Assembly (NCBI RefSeq): GCF_009749395.1
Contig: NZ_WBIR01000008.1
Location: 1-64,000 of the forward strand
DNA: 64,000 nucleotides
Origin: Agromyces salentinus
Lineage (GTDB): Bacteria; Actinomycetota; Actinomycetes; Actinomycetales; Microbacteriaceae
Reading direction: 5' to 3'
Shown here: piece by piece, positions 10,991-19,174 of the stretch
Layout: each line of letters opens with the position of its first letter
How positions within the stretch are numbered: position 1 is the stretch's first letter
Made by a program: the position numbers and the translations under genes
The notes under the pieces: generated by a model
The model's input: the letters and a program-made list of their open reading frames with translations, nothing else
What the model was told of the DNA's origin: nothing
Database searches by the model: none

Positions 10991-11542
10991 TCAGGAGTAG
11001 ACGTGCGGTGCGAGGATCGCCACGTCGCGCAGGTTGCGGTACCGCTCGGCGTAGTCGAGGCCGTAGCCGACGACGAACTGGTTCGGGATGTCGAAGCCGA
11101 GGTACTTCACGGAGACCTCGACCTTCGCGGCATCCGGCTTGCGGAGCAGCGCGCAGATCTCGACGGATGCCGCACCGCGGGACTCGAGGTTCTCGAGCAG
11201 CCACGACAGCGTGAGGCCCGAGTCGATGATGTCCTCGGCGATGAGCACGTGGCGGCCGGTGAGGTCGGTGTCGAGGTCCTTCAGGATCTTCACGACGCCC
11301 GACGACTTCGTGCCCGCGCCGTAGCTGGAGACGGCCATCCAGTCCATGCTGAGGTGCGACCGGAGCTCTCGCGCGAGGTCGGCCATGACCATGACCGCGC
11401 CCTTCAGCACGCCGACGAGCAGCAGGTCCTTGCCCTCGTAGTCGGCCTCGATGCGGCGCGCGAGTTCGGCGAGCTTGGCGTGGATCTCGGCTTCGGTGAC
11501 GAGCACCTCGGTGAGGTCGGCTTCGATCTCGTTCGCGTACAT
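10991..11542 (-). CDS. hpt: Hypoxanthine phosphoribosyltransferase
   Basis: Salvages hypoxanthine (and usually guanine) with PRPP. The 183-residue type I PRTase has the PRPP-binding motif VLIAEDIIDSGLTLSWLL (acidic pair followed by DSGLT) and the DLLLVGVLKGAVMVMADLAREL region. The ATG is preceded by GAGGAGC at good spacing. In actinobacteria the tilS-hpt-ftsH order is standard, as here; gaps of about 100 bp on each side mean it may be separately promoted. Confidence 0.96.
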   Translation of the reverse strand: MYANEIEADLTEVLVTEAEIHAKLAELARRIEADYEGKDLLLVGVLKGAVMVMADLARELRSHLSMDWMAVSSYGAGTKSSGVVKILKDLDTDLTGRHVLIAEDIIDSGLTLSWLLENLESRGAASVEICALLRKPDAAKVEVSVKYLGFDIPNQFVVGYGLDYAERYRNLRDVAILAPHVYS

Positions 11543-11679
11543 TGCTGCTCCTCCTGTGCGGGGCGGTCGGGGCCACGTCGGCCGTGGGTGCGCGGCGAAC
11601 GGATGCCACGAGCCTAATCGCCCGTGCCCGGGGACCGTGCTCAGCGATCCTGCTCAGCGATCGTGCTCAGTGGTCGTGC

Positions 11680-12852
11680 TCAGTGATCGTGCGGCAGCAC
11701 CTCGGTCGATCCGGTCGTCGAGAAGACGAGGTGCCGGCCCGAGCGGGTCACGCGCACGCCGGCGGGCAGCTCGAGCGGTCCCTGCCCGTGCCAGTCGGTC
11801 ACGAGCCGTGCGACCTCGAGGGTCTGCGCCCGTGAGAGCGAGACGCCGAACTCGCTGCCGACGACGTGGCGGATGATGCGCTGCCGCAGCGCCGCCGGGT
11901 TCGCCGACAGGGCGCCGACCGTGATCGCGATGCCGGCCTCGGCGGGTTCGCAGATCTCCTCGATGAACTCCTCGATCTGCGCCTCGAACGCGTCGTCGTC
12001 TTCACGCAGCTGCTCGGCGGTGCGCACGAGCGCCTCGGCGATGCCAGGGCCGAGCTCGGCCTCGAGCACGGGCAGCACCCGCTCGCGGACGCGCACCCGG
12101 GCGTACGCGGAGTCGGCGTTGTGCGGGTCGTCCCAGGGCTCGAGGCCCGCGTCCTCGCAGGCCTGCCTGGTGGTGGCCCGGCGGATGCCGAGCAGGGGCC
12201 GCGCGTAGCGCCCGGCGCGCGCCGGCATGCCCGCGAGGCTCGCAGCCCCCGAGCCGCGGGCGAGCCCCAGCAGCACGGTCTCGGCCTGGTCGTCGAGGGT
12301 GTGCCCGAGCAGCACGCACGCGGCATCCGTCGCCCTCGCCGCCTCGTCGAGCGCGGCGTAGCGGGCACGGCGAGCGGATGCCTCGGGCCCGCCCTCGCCC
12401 GCGACCTCGACGCGCTGCACGAGCACCGGGTCGAGCCCGAGCGCGCGCGCCTGGGCCGCGGCCCGCTCGGCCACCTCGTCCGAGCCGGCCTGCAGCCCGT
12501 GGTCGACGATCACCGCGCCGGCCCGGAGGCCCGCCCGCGGCGCCTCGAACGCCGTGGCCGCGGCGAGCGCGAGCGAGTCGGCGCCGCCCGAGAGCGCGAC
12601 GAGCACGAGCGGTGCGTTCGCGCTGTCTGCCGGATTCGGAGATTCTTGCGACACGCCGGCCTCAGAGGAGGGCGATCCGGCGTGTCGCGCCGGTTCTCCG
12701 AATCCGGCAGACACTGAGGCGCCGGCCGGCGAGGGAGCTGCGGGCAGGACGGCCCGCACGGCCCGCCGCACGTCGGCGATCGGCGGTGTCAGGCGCGGGC
12801 GTCGCTCGGCCGCGGCATCCGTGGATTCGTCCGGTTCGGTTGCAGAGGCCAT
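11680..12852 (-). CDS. tilS: tRNA(Ile)-lysidine synthetase, with an in-frame palindromic insertion
   Basis: Modifies C34 of tRNA-Ile(CAU) to lysidine, so that AUA is read correctly. The 390-residue protein has the N-type ATP pyrophosphatase PP-loop SGGADS at residues 88-93 and the family's [19 protein letters not shown] segment. Residues 47-76, just ahead of the PP-loop, are encoded by a 90-bp inverted repeat (12624-12713) that is exactly 30 codons, giving a Gly/Ser/Ala/Pro-rich insert absent from typical TilS. The ATG at 12852 is preferred to the in-frame TTG one codon upstream. Confidence 0.93.
   Translation of the reverse strand: MASATEPDESTDAAAERRPRLTPPIADVRRAVRAVLPAAPSPAGASVSAGFGEPARHAGSPSSEAGVSQESPNPADSANAPLVLVALSGGADSLALAAATAFEAPRAGLRAGAVIVDHGLQAGSDEVAERAAAQARALGLDPVLVQRVEVAGEGGPEASARRARYAALDEAARATDAACVLLGHTLDDQAETVLLGLARGSGAASLAGMPARAGRYARPLLGIRRATTRQACEDAGLEPWDDPHNADSAYARVRVRERVLPVLEAELGPGIAEALVRTAEQLREDDDAFEAQIEEFIEEICEPAEAGIAITVGALSANPAALRQRIIRHVVGSEFGVSLSRAQTLEVARLVTDWHGQGPLELPAGVRVTRSGRHLVFSTTGSTEVLPHDH
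12624..12713. repeat. REP-like inverted repeat inside tilS
   Basis: Two arms, 12624-12659 and 12677-12713, are reverse complements: the outer 19 bases match perfectly, a short central bulge differs, and the inner 11 bases match again, with a 17-base loop. The total of 90 bp keeps the reading frame of tilS. The shape is that of a mobile REP-type palindrome that has landed in an essential gene and been tolerated as a linker. Confidence 0.85.
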
Positions 12853-12942
12853 CAAGTAACCTTATTCCGCCGATCGCGACAGGCCCGAGGCCCGTGCCGG
12901 CGCACGCTTCAGACCGTGCTTCCACAACCAAGGAGAACCCAC

Positions 12943-13428
12943 ATGGGCGAGTACGCCGCCGTCATCGAGATCCCCAAGGGGAGCCGCAACAAGTACGAGG
13001 TCGACCACGAGACCGGCCGGGTCTTCCTCGACCGCGTGCTCTACACGACCTTCGTCTACCCGACCGACTACGGCTACTTCGAGAACACGCTCGGCGACGA
13101 CGGCGACCCGCTCGACGTGCTCGTGCTGCTCGACTACCCGCTGTTCCCGGGCGTGGGCGTCAAGGTGCGCCCCGTCGGCGTCTTCCACATGACCGACGAC
13201 GGCGGCGGCGACGCCAAGGTCATCGCGGTGCCCGCCGGCGACCCCCGCTGGAACCACATCCAGGACCTCGGCGACATCCCCGAGTACACGCGCAAGGAGA
13301 TCGAGCACTTCTTCGAGCACTACAAGGACCTCGAGCCCGGCAAGTGGGTCAAGACCGAGGGCTGGGCCGACGCCGCCGAAGCGGAGTCGCTCATCCAGAA
13401 GGCGATCGAGAAGTTCCCCGGCCACTGA
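12943..13428 (+). CDS. ppa: Inorganic diphosphatase
   Basis: Hydrolyses pyrophosphate to phosphate, pulling biosynthetic reactions forward. The 161-residue family I enzyme shows the start [40 protein letters not shown] with the metal-binding aspartates, and [11 protein letters not shown]. The ATG is preceded by AAGGAGAA at ideal spacing. It diverges from tilS over a ~90-bp promoter region and converges on the NlpC/P60 gene. Confidence 0.97.
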   Translation: MGEYAAVIEIPKGSRNKYEVDHETGRVFLDRVLYTTFVYPTDYGYFENTLGDDGDPLDVLVLLDYPLFPGVGVKVRPVGVFHMTDDGGGDAKVIAVPAGDPRWNHIQDLGDIPEYTRKEIEHFFEHYKDLEPGKWVKTEGWADAAEAESLIQKAIEKFPGH

Positions 13429-13445
13429 TCAGGGCATGATCCGAG

Positions 13446-13499
13446 CGGATGCCGCGGCATCCGTCACGCGAGGGGGCGGGCCTGCGGGCTCGCCCCTTC
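13446..13499. terminator. Bidirectional terminator-like hairpins between ppa and the NlpC/P60 gene
   Basis: An 18-bp perfect palindrome built from GGATGCC/GGCATCC (13446-13463) is followed by a GC-rich imperfect hairpin (13471-13497). Both sit between two convergent genes, where a terminator is expected. Neither has a clear T-run. Confidence 0.55.
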
Positions 13500-13545
13500 G
13501 GCGTTCCCGGCCGAGGCTCCGACGATGCGGCTCAGGCTGTGGGGC

Positions 13546-14886
13546 TCAGGCGGCGGGGCGGGCCGCCGCGGCCGGTGAGCCCCAGATGAAGTACTCGCGC
13601 ACGGGCACGCCCTCGCGGGGCGCCTCGAGGATGCGGCCGCCGCCGAGGTAGATCGCCACGTGGTAGTAGTCGCCGCCACCACCCCAGAACAGCAGGTCTC
13701 CGCGCTGGATGTCCGAGAGCGGCACCGCCTTGCCCTGCCCGGCGAGCGTGTAGTACTGGTTCGTCGCCGAGTGGGTGCCGATGCCGATGCCGGCGTAGCC
13801 GTAGGCCTCCCTGGTCAGCCCCGAGCAGTCCCAGACACCGGGGCCCGAGCCGCCGAGCACGTACGGCTCGCCGAGCTGCTGGCTCGCGAACCAGATGGCG
13901 GACTCGACCGCGCCCGCGTTCGGCGGCGCAGGTGCCGGGGGCGGAGGGGGCGCCGGGGCCCAGCCGCCGCCGCCGCCGTCCGAACCACCCGAGCCGCCCG
14001 AGTCGCCGCCCGAACCGCCGGCAGCCTCCTCGGCCGCTTCCGCCGCCGCCTCCGCGGCCGCCGCGGCGGCGGCCGCTTCGGCAGCTGCACGTGCCGCGGC
14101 CGCGGCCTCCGCCGCCTCCCGGGCCTGGCCCTCCGCGCGATCGCGCTCGAGCTTCGCCGTCGTGCCCTGCAGGCTCGCGAGCTGGGCGTACAGCTCCTCG
14201 GAGCGCTGCTGCTGGCTCGCGACGGCGGCACTCGCCGCATCGGCGGCGGCCGTGGCCTCATCCGCTCGCGTCTCGGCGAGGGCCGCGAGACGCTCGCGCT
14301 CCGCGGCGGCATCCGCTGCCTGGGCTCGCAGCGACTCGGCCGTGTTGCGGTCGACCGTCGCCTGCTCGTACACCTCGTTCGCCTGCGCGCCGAGGCGATC
14401 GGCCATGCCGAGCTGCTGCAGCAGCGCGGTCGCGTCCTCGCTCGAGAACACGAGCTCGGCCGACAGGTCGGCGCCCGCCGTCTTCGCGAGGTGCGCGGCG
14501 AGCAGCCCGGCGCGCATCTTCGAGATCTCGGCGACGGCGTCGGCCTCGTCCGCCTGCTTGCCGAGCCGCTCCTCGCGCTCGGCCGCCCGGTCGCGCTCGT
14601 CGATGGCCACGCGCCACGCCTCATCGGCGCGCATCGAAGCCTCGGCCGCGGCATCCGCTGCCGTCTGCAGGCCGACCAGCAGGGCGCCGACGCGATCGAT
14701 CTCGGCCTGCTTGGTCTGCTCGTTCTGCTTCGCCTGTTCGATCTCGCTCCACGACGGGTAGTCGGGATCGGCCATGGCGGGTCCGCCCGCGGCGGCGACG
14801 GATGCCGCGACGGCGCCCACCGCGACCGTGGAGAACACGGTCGCCGGCTTCACGCGCGAAATCGGGCGCGTTCGATTGTCAACCAA
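13546..14886 (-). CDS. Secreted NlpC/P60 peptidoglycan endopeptidase with coiled-coil N-terminus
   Basis: A 446-residue exported cell-wall hydrolase. It has a signal peptide (about 1-38, cleaved near AMA-DP), a long Ala/Glu-rich coiled coil (about 45-280), a Gly/Ser and Pro linker, and a C-terminal NlpC/P60 domain with the catalytic cysteine in VWDCSGLTREAYGYAG and the histidine in YHVAIYLGG. This is the RipA-type layout, cutting peptide stems. The only plausible start is TTG at 14886, with GGGGAG 7 bases upstream; it overlaps the M23 gene's stop by 8 bp, so the two are translated together. The mature N-terminus (DYPSWSEIEQAK) matches that of the M23 protein (DYPTWDELQAAK). Confidence 0.9.
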   Translation of the reverse strand: MVDNRTRPISRVKPATVFSTVAVGAVAASVAAAGGPAMADPDYPSWSEIEQAKQNEQTKQAEIDRVGALLVGLQTAADAAAEASMRADEAWRVAIDERDRAAEREERLGKQADEADAVAEISKMRAGLLAAHLAKTAGADLSAELVFSSEDATALLQQLGMADRLGAQANEVYEQATVDRNTAESLRAQAADAAAERERLAALAETRADEATAAADAASAAVASQQQRSEELYAQLASLQGTTAKLERDRAEGQAREAAEAAAAARAAAEAAAAAAAAEAAAEAAEEAAGGSGGDSGGSGGSDGGGGGWAPAPPPPPAPAPPNAGAVESAIWFASQQLGEPYVLGGSGPGVWDCSGLTREAYGYAGIGIGTHSATNQYYTLAGQGKAVPLSDIQRGDLLFWGGGGDYYHVAIYLGGGRILEAPREGVPVREYFIWGSPAAAARPAA

Positions 14887-16177
14887 GGTTCACTCCCCGT
14901 TCCGCCATGAAGGGGATGGGGTCGATGCGTCCACCCCCGATGTACACCTCGTAGTGAAGGTGGCAGCCCGTGGAGGCGCCGGTCGTGCCGCTGGCCGCGA
15001 TGTTCTGCCCCGACTCGACCCACTGGCCGGTGCCGACGAACGTGCCGCCCTCGCGGATGTGCGCGTACCCGGTCCAGACGCCGCCGCCGTGGTCGATCTG
15101 CACGTAGTTGCCGTACGTGCCCGACCACCCGGCGTACCGGACGACGCCACTGTTGGCCGCGAAGATCGGCGCGTCGCATCCGGTGGCGAGGTCGACGGCG
15201 TAGTGGAAGCTGTTCGAGCAGCCGCCCGAGGTGCAGATCGAGGCGCGCGGGCCGAAGTTGCCGGAGATGTAGCCGCCGGCAGGCAGTGCCCATCCCGAGC
15301 CGGCCACCGTGCCGGGGCTGCCCTGGCTCAGGGCCTCCTGCCGGCGGCGCTCCTCCTCCTTGCGGCGGCGCTCCTCCTCTTCCTTGCGCTTCCGCTCGCC
15401 CTCCTCGTAGGCGGCGCTCGTCTTCGCCTCGGTGTCCTTCAGGAACTTCAGCTGCTGCTCGAGCTCGATCTTCTTCGCCTGGGACTCGGCGAGCGCGGCT
15501 TCGGCAGCGGCCTGCGCCTCCTGAGCGGCGATGAGCGCCTCTTCCGCTGCGATGCGGAGCTTCTCGCGCTCGGCCCTCGCGACGTCGGCCTGACCGGCGA
15601 GCGACGTGGCCGCGTTCGCCTTCTCGTTCGCCTCGTCGTAGATGGCCGCGGTGCGCTCGACCATCTTCTCCATGCTGCCGAGCTTGCCGAGCAGCGCCTC
15701 CGTCGCGGCGGAGTCACCCGAATCGAGGAAGAGGCTCACGCCCACGTCCGCCGTTCCCGAGCGGTAGAGCTGCGCCGCGACCTGCCCCGCGTTCTCCTCG
15801 GCGGCGGCGGCTTCGGCGGCGGCGGCATCGGCCTGCGCCTGGATCTGGTCGGCGCGGAGCACCGCGTCGTCGAAGGCCTGCTGAGCGGCCAGGAGCTCGT
15901 CGGTGCGCCGTTCGGCCTCCGCACGGGTGGCGGCCACGTTGTCCTCGAGCTGGCCGATGAGCGCGGTGACCTCCTTCACCGCGGCGGCGCCCGCCTCGGT
16001 ATTGGCCTTCGCGGCCTGGAGCTCGTCCCACGTCGGATAGTCGGCCGCGAACGCCGCCTGCGGGCTCGAGACCGGCTGCAGCACCACCCCCGCCAGGGTC
16101 GCGGCGATCACCGCGATCGACGCGACGACGCGTCGGGTCCTGGTCTGCGAAGTGCGGGTGGTGGTGGTGCGTGTCAT
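14879..16177 (-). CDS. Secreted M23 peptidase with coiled-coil N-terminus (EnvC/NlpD-like)
   Basis: A 432-residue exported protein: signal peptide (about 1-45, Ala cleavage site before DYPTW), coiled coil (about 50-275, with a Lys/Arg/Glu-rich end), then an M23 LytM domain. The zinc ligands are visible in FHYAVD (HxxxD) and GCHLHYEV (HxH), so it is probably an active endopeptidase rather than a pure activator. Two pairs of cysteines in the LytM domain could form disulfides. First gene of a coupled pair with the NlpC/P60 enzyme; the two likely act together in cell separation. Confidence 0.92.
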   Translation of the reverse strand: MTRTTTTRTSQTRTRRVVASIAVIAATLAGVVLQPVSSPQAAFAADYPTWDELQAAKANTEAGAAAVKEVTALIGQLEDNVAATRAEAERRTDELLAAQQAFDDAVLRADQIQAQADAAAAEAAAAEENAGQVAAQLYRSGTADVGVSLFLDSGDSAATEALLGKLGSMEKMVERTAAIYDEANEKANAATSLAGQADVARAEREKLRIAAEEALIAAQEAQAAAEAALAESQAKKIELEQQLKFLKDTEAKTSAAYEEGERKRKEEEERRRKEEERRRQEALSQGSPGTVAGSGWALPAGGYISGNFGPRASICTSGGCSNSFHYAVDLATGCDAPIFAANSGVVRYAGWSGTYGNYVQIDHGGGVWTGYAHIREGGTFVGTGQWVESGQNIAASGTTGASTGCHLHYEVYIGGGRIDPIPFMAERGVNLG

Positions 16178-16395
16178 GAGTCTCCGTGCAGGCGTGCTCA
16201 GCCCGTTGCTCCTCGATCTTCCATGCAGGGTGGCACGCTCACCCTAGGCAGGGTTCCCGCGGCGATTCGGGCAATTCCGGGGCGTGTGGCGGATGCCGCG
16301 ACCGGCGCCCGAACCCTCGGATCGCCTCGTTTTGCCATTCTGCGAATCGACCCGTATGCTTGCTTCTCGGCGGTCATGCCCCAGGCAAGACCTCC

Positions 16396-16468
16396 GGCCC
16401 CATCGTTTAGTGGCCTAGGACACCGCCCTTTCACGGCGGCAGCACGGGTTCGAATCCCGTTGGGGTCA
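16396..16468 (+). tRNA. tRNA-Glu (TTC)
   Basis: A 73-nt cloverleaf: acceptor arms GGCCCCA/TGGGGTC, anticodon loop CTTTCAC with TTC at 16430-16432, T arm with GGTTCGAATCC, discriminator A, no encoded CCA. Confidence 0.95.
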
Positions 16469-16525
16469 CTCCACGAAGGTCAAGTCAAGTACAATTGAAA
16501 ACTCGGGTGCGCAAGCATCTATCGA

Positions 16526-16599
16526 GGCCCTGTAGCGCAGTTGGTTAGCGTGCCGCCCTGTCACGGCGGAGGTCGCGGGTTCAAGTCCCGTCAGGGTCG
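16526..16599 (+). tRNA. tRNA-Asp (GTC)
   Basis: A 74-nt cloverleaf: acceptor arms GGCCCTG/CAGGGTC, anticodon GTC at 16560-16562, T arm with GGTTCAAGTCC, discriminator G. A hairpin with AAGCCC/GGGCTTT arms (about 16609-16638) follows and is a likely terminator. Confidence 0.95.
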
Positions 16600-16608
16600 C
16601 TCAGGCGA

Positions 16609-16640
16609 CAAGCCCTTTCCCTTACGAGAGAAGGGGCTTT
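16609..16640 (+). terminator. Intrinsic terminator after tRNA-Asp
   Basis: An inverted repeat of AAGCCCTTTCCCTT-like and AAGGGGCTTT arms around a short loop is followed by pyrimidine-rich sequence (CTCCTTATT). It lies between tRNA-Asp and tRNA-Phe. Confidence 0.7.
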
Positions 16641-16667
16641 CTCCTTATTCGAGGTGTTTCACCTCGA

Positions 16668-16743
16668 GGCTCTGTAGCTCAGTTGGTAGAGCGTTCGACT
16701 GAAAATCGAAAGGTCACCGGATCGATGCCGGTCGGAGCCACCA
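16668..16743 (+). tRNA. tRNA-Phe (GAA), integration target, restored by attL
   Basis: Acceptor arms GGCTCTG/CGGAGCC, anticodon GAA at 16701-16703, discriminator A at 16740 and an encoded CCA to 16743. From the anticodon stem onward the sequence is duplicated at 32683, so its 3' half was supplied by the integrated element and the tRNA stays functional. Confidence 0.96.
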
Positions 16744-16780
16744 TCAAAACCCCCGGGTAACCGGGGGTTTTCTTGTTTCA
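16698..16780. repeat. attL: 83-bp direct repeat in the tRNA-Phe 3' half
   Basis: Identical over 83 bp to 32683-32765. The repeat runs from the anticodon stem of tRNA-Phe through its terminator hairpin (arms AAAACCCCCGG/CCGGGGGTTTT) to the stop codon of the integrase gene. The following 13 bases still match at 11 positions. Repeats starting at an anticodon loop are typical tyrosine-integrase attachment sites. Confidence 0.95.
16746..16771 (+). terminator. Intrinsic terminator after tRNA-Phe
   Basis: A perfect 11-bp stem (AAAACCCCCGG with CCGGGGGTTTT) around a GTAA loop, followed by TCTTGTTT. It is inside the att repeat, so an identical copy stands at 32731-32756 at the right end of the element. 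Confidence 0.9.
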
Positions 16781-18007
16781 ACGGGCAATTCCGTCGGGGC
16801 GCTCGCGAGGCTGTGCCATTAATGTGCCATTAAGGTCGGCCGGGGCCCGCCGCCTGGTTCGTTTCGGTGGTTCGCCGGCTGCGCCCTTGAGCGCGTCGTT
16901 CAGGGCTGCGCCGGCACGGAGTGCGACACCCTCGCGGGCGCGCGAGTACCGCTCGGTGACCTGCAGGCTCGAGTGCCCGAGTGTCGCCTGCACGTCGGGT
17001 GCGCTGGCGCCGGCATCGAACAGAATCGTCGCGAACGTGTGCCGGAGGTCGTGGATGCGCAGGTCGGGTCGGCCGATCGCCTCGCGAAGCGTCTCCCAGT
17101 CGGCGCCGCGGCGTGCGTTGTGATTCGTGAGCCGACCGCCGTCGGGTCCGGCGAAGAGCAGGTCGTTCGATTGCTTGCCTCTCGCCGCTTTTTCGGCATA
17201 TGGGCGCAACGCGTCGATCAGCGGGACGTCCCGGGACTTGTGGCTCTTGGGCGACTGCTCGATCAGCTCGCCGCGCTGGCCAGGGCTCAGCGATCGACTG
17301 ACCCGGATGATGCCGCGCTCGAAGTCGACGTCGCCGACGCGCAGTGCGGTCGCCTCCCCCGCTCGCATGCCGGTGTAGACGAGCGCCGCGAGGTACCCGC
17401 GGTAGGCGCCCTCGGGAACGAGGTCGAGTAGCGTCTGGATCTGCTCGAGCGTGAGCGCTCTCGAGACCGGCGAGATCGAGTCGCGCATGCTCGGCCGCTT
17501 GACCTCGCGGGCCGGGTTGTAGTCGATGAACCGCGAGCGGCGCGCGCCGTCGAGCAGTCGCGAGAGCACGGCGAGCGCGTCGTTCTTGGCGGATGCTCCG
17601 CCCGACCACGCGACCATCGCCGACTCGATCATCGGCGAGGTGATGTCTTCAAGCCGGTGCCGGCCCAGGCTCGGCTTCACCCGGAGCCGCCAGGCCACGC
17701 CATAGCTGCGCCCGGTCGCCGGGCGGACGGATGACGTGATGGCCGGCCAGTACTTCTCGTGCCACTGCTCGAGGGTCATCGACCCGTTCGGGTTGCGACC
17801 GGCCACCGCCTTCGCGAGCTCGCGCTTGGCCTCGGCGAGCGTCAGGAACGTGCGGGATCGCTCAGCCGCTCCCCCATCGACACTCGGGCCGACGACGCGG
17901 ATCTGGTACCGCTGCCGATCGGCGCGCCACCGGATGCCCTCGGGCAGCGGCCGACCCGTGCGCGGATCGACACGGCTCGGGGTATCGCGGTTCGGCCGCC
18001 CGGCCAT
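16778..18007 (-). CDS. int: Tyrosine-type site-specific integrase
   Basis: A 409-residue phage-type recombinase that integrates the element into tRNA-Phe. It has an N-terminal arm-binding region, a SAM-like core-binding domain (about 75-170) and the catalytic domain with Arg215 (TGMRAGEA), His319-x-x-Arg322 (HDLRH), His345 (LGHSS) and the nucleophile Tyr354 (ERYSRAR). All active-site residues are present. The stop codon lies inside attL, and tandem TGTGCCATTAA units overlap the last codons. Its ATG overlaps the stop of the excisionase-like gene by one base (TGATG). Confidence 0.96.
   Translation of the reverse strand: MAGRPNRDTPSRVDPRTGRPLPEGIRWRADRQRYQIRVVGPSVDGGAAERSRTFLTLAEAKRELAKAVAGRNPNGSMTLEQWHEKYWPAITSSVRPATGRSYGVAWRLRVKPSLGRHRLEDITSPMIESAMVAWSGGASAKNDALAVLSRLLDGARRSRFIDYNPAREVKRPSMRDSISPVSRALTLEQIQTLLDLVPEGAYRGYLAALVYTGMRAGEATALRVGDVDFERGIIRVSRSLSPGQRGELIEQSPKSHKSRDVPLIDALRPYAEKAARGKQSNDLLFAGPDGGRLTNHNARRGADWETLREAIGRPDLRIHDLRHTFATILFDAGASAPDVQATLGHSSLQVTERYSRAREGVALRAGAALNDALKGAAGEPPKRTRRRAPADLNGTLMAQPRERPDGIAR
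16812..16833. repeat. Left arm-type tandem repeat (2 x TGTGCCATTAA)
   Basis: Two adjacent copies of an 11-bp word in the 3' end of int, 31 bp inside attL. The same 22-bp block recurs at 32561-32582 in the same orientation near attR. Paired direct repeats flanking the core are the usual form of integrase arm-binding sites. Confidence 0.75.
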
Positions 18008-18204
18008 CAGTGCTCCGTGCCGCCCCGGGCGAGCAGGTCGTCGATCGTGTCGGCGCTCCAGAGCAGGTGCTTGCCCATGCGGGCGTCGGGCTCGGGGATG
18101 AGTCCGTCATGGCGCAGCTTGTCGAAGCTCGAGACCGGGATGCGGCATCGCTCGGCTGCCTCGACTCTGCTCAGATACTCGACCCTCAGCGCGACGTCGA
18201 CCAT
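18007..18204 (-). CDS. xis: Excisionase-like helix-turn-helix protein (65 aa)
   Basis: A 65-residue protein with a MerR/AlpA-type winged helix-turn-helix (LSRVEAAERCRIPVSSFDKLRHDGLIPEPDARMGKHLLWSADTIDDLLA). It lies immediately upstream of int in the same operon, the normal place for a recombination directionality factor that favours excision. The ATG at 18204 has AAGGGG 8 bases upstream and is preferred over longer in-frame starts. It may also repress its own divergent promoter region. Confidence 0.8.
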   Translation of the reverse strand: MVDVALRVEYLSRVEAAERCRIPVSSFDKLRHDGLIPEPDARMGKHLLWSADTIDDLLARGGTEH

Positions 18205-18273
18205 GATGCACCCCTTCGGCTGTTGCACCGCCGTGCTGGCATCTCGTGCATGCCAGCGCAAGCGCGGCTATTT

Positions 18274-18287
18274 GCAAGTATCTGAGA
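18274..18287 (+). promoter_or_regulatory. Candidate operator, copy 1 (GCAAGTATCTGAGA)
   Basis: One of three copies of a GCAAGTAYCTGAGT-like 14-mer in the element. This one lies between the divergent xis-int operon and the 229-residue protein gene, 37 bp from copy 2. Confidence 0.5.
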
Positions 18288-18310
18288 CTACCACCAATGC
18301 GCATGTTCCG

Positions 18311-18324
18311 GCAAGTACCTGAGT
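18311..18324 (+). promoter_or_regulatory. Candidate operator, copy 2 (GCAAGTACCTGAGT)
   Basis: Second copy of the 14-mer. It ends 20 bp before the ATG at 18345; a TACACT hexamer that could be a -10 box follows 9 bases later. A protein bound here would block the rightward promoter. Confidence 0.5.
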
Positions 18325-18344
18325 TGAGTGGTTACACTCGACAC

Positions 18345-19034
18345 ATGCCCGACTCGACGCCCCGCCCTGGTGACCAGTCCTATGACGGCCTGCTCGTCGC
18401 GGATGACCTGCCCGAAGGTTGGTACCTGCCCAGCCGGTTCCCCGGCGAGCGCAACGACGACGCGAGCGCGCAGATCGATCAGGTGCTCGGCTACGACGAT
18501 CAGGGCTCGCCGGCTGACTCCGGCCAGAACGAGACGGCCGGCGGCCGCTGGCGCTACCTCGAGCACGAGGCCACGCACACACGAGTGATGATCCGCCTGC
18601 AGCGGCAACTCTTCGCCGTGCCCGAGGAGATCCGCATCACCGGCGTGATCTACCTGCCGTGGCGCCCGGGCGACCCGATCACGAGCCAGCTCCTCCGGGA
18701 GCTGCCGACGGCTCGCATCGAGGCCTCGATCAACAAGCGCCTCTTCGCGATGAAGCGCACCGAGACGATCACAGGCGGCAAGATCGTGCTGCCGTCTGGG
18801 CGGAAGGTCAGCGAACGGGATCTGCTCAAGCCTCTCGGCGACCCGAAGAAGGTTGCCGACTTCTACGAGCTGGTCGCGCTGCAGCACGGCCGGCTCACGC
18901 AGCAGGGCGATACGAACCCGAGCGCGACGATGGCGCAGGTCAATGGGGTGGCCCTGTCTACCGCTCAGGGTTGGATCACGAAGGCGCGCGAACGCGGCCT
19001 ACTGCCGCCGGGGCGCCGGGGCCGAGCTGGATAA
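18345..19034 (+). CDS. Mobile-element DNA-binding protein with C-terminal HTH (unknown role)
   Basis: A 229-residue protein, acidic N-terminal half, no named domain recognised. The C-terminal ~40 residues (NPSATMAQVNGVALSTAQGWITKARERGLLPPGRRG) look like a helix-turn-helix found at the end of many actinobacterial integrative-element proteins. The gene is divergent from xis-int and downstream of two candidate operator copies, so a regulatory or replication-related role for the element is a reasonable inference. The ATG at 18345 is preferred over an upstream in-frame ATG that would run through the operators. Confidence 0.6.
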   Translation: MPDSTPRPGDQSYDGLLVADDLPEGWYLPSRFPGERNDDASAQIDQVLGYDDQGSPADSGQNETAGGRWRYLEHEATHTRVMIRLQRQLFAVPEEIRITGVIYLPWRPGDPITSQLLRELPTARIEASINKRLFAMKRTETITGGKIVLPSGRKVSERDLLKPLGDPKKVADFYELVALQHGRLTQQGDTNPSATMAQVNGVALSTAQGWITKARERGLLPPGRRGRAG

Positions 19035-19174
19035 CATCCCGAGAGCCACGAGCCCGTGTCCCACTGGGCGACAACGCTTCAGAAGTGACCGAAAGCCCAG
19101 CGCCCGCTCTAGGACCAATTAAATCCCTTCCAGCGGGCCGGCAAGTTTCGAAGATGCAGCGAAAGGTACGAGAC

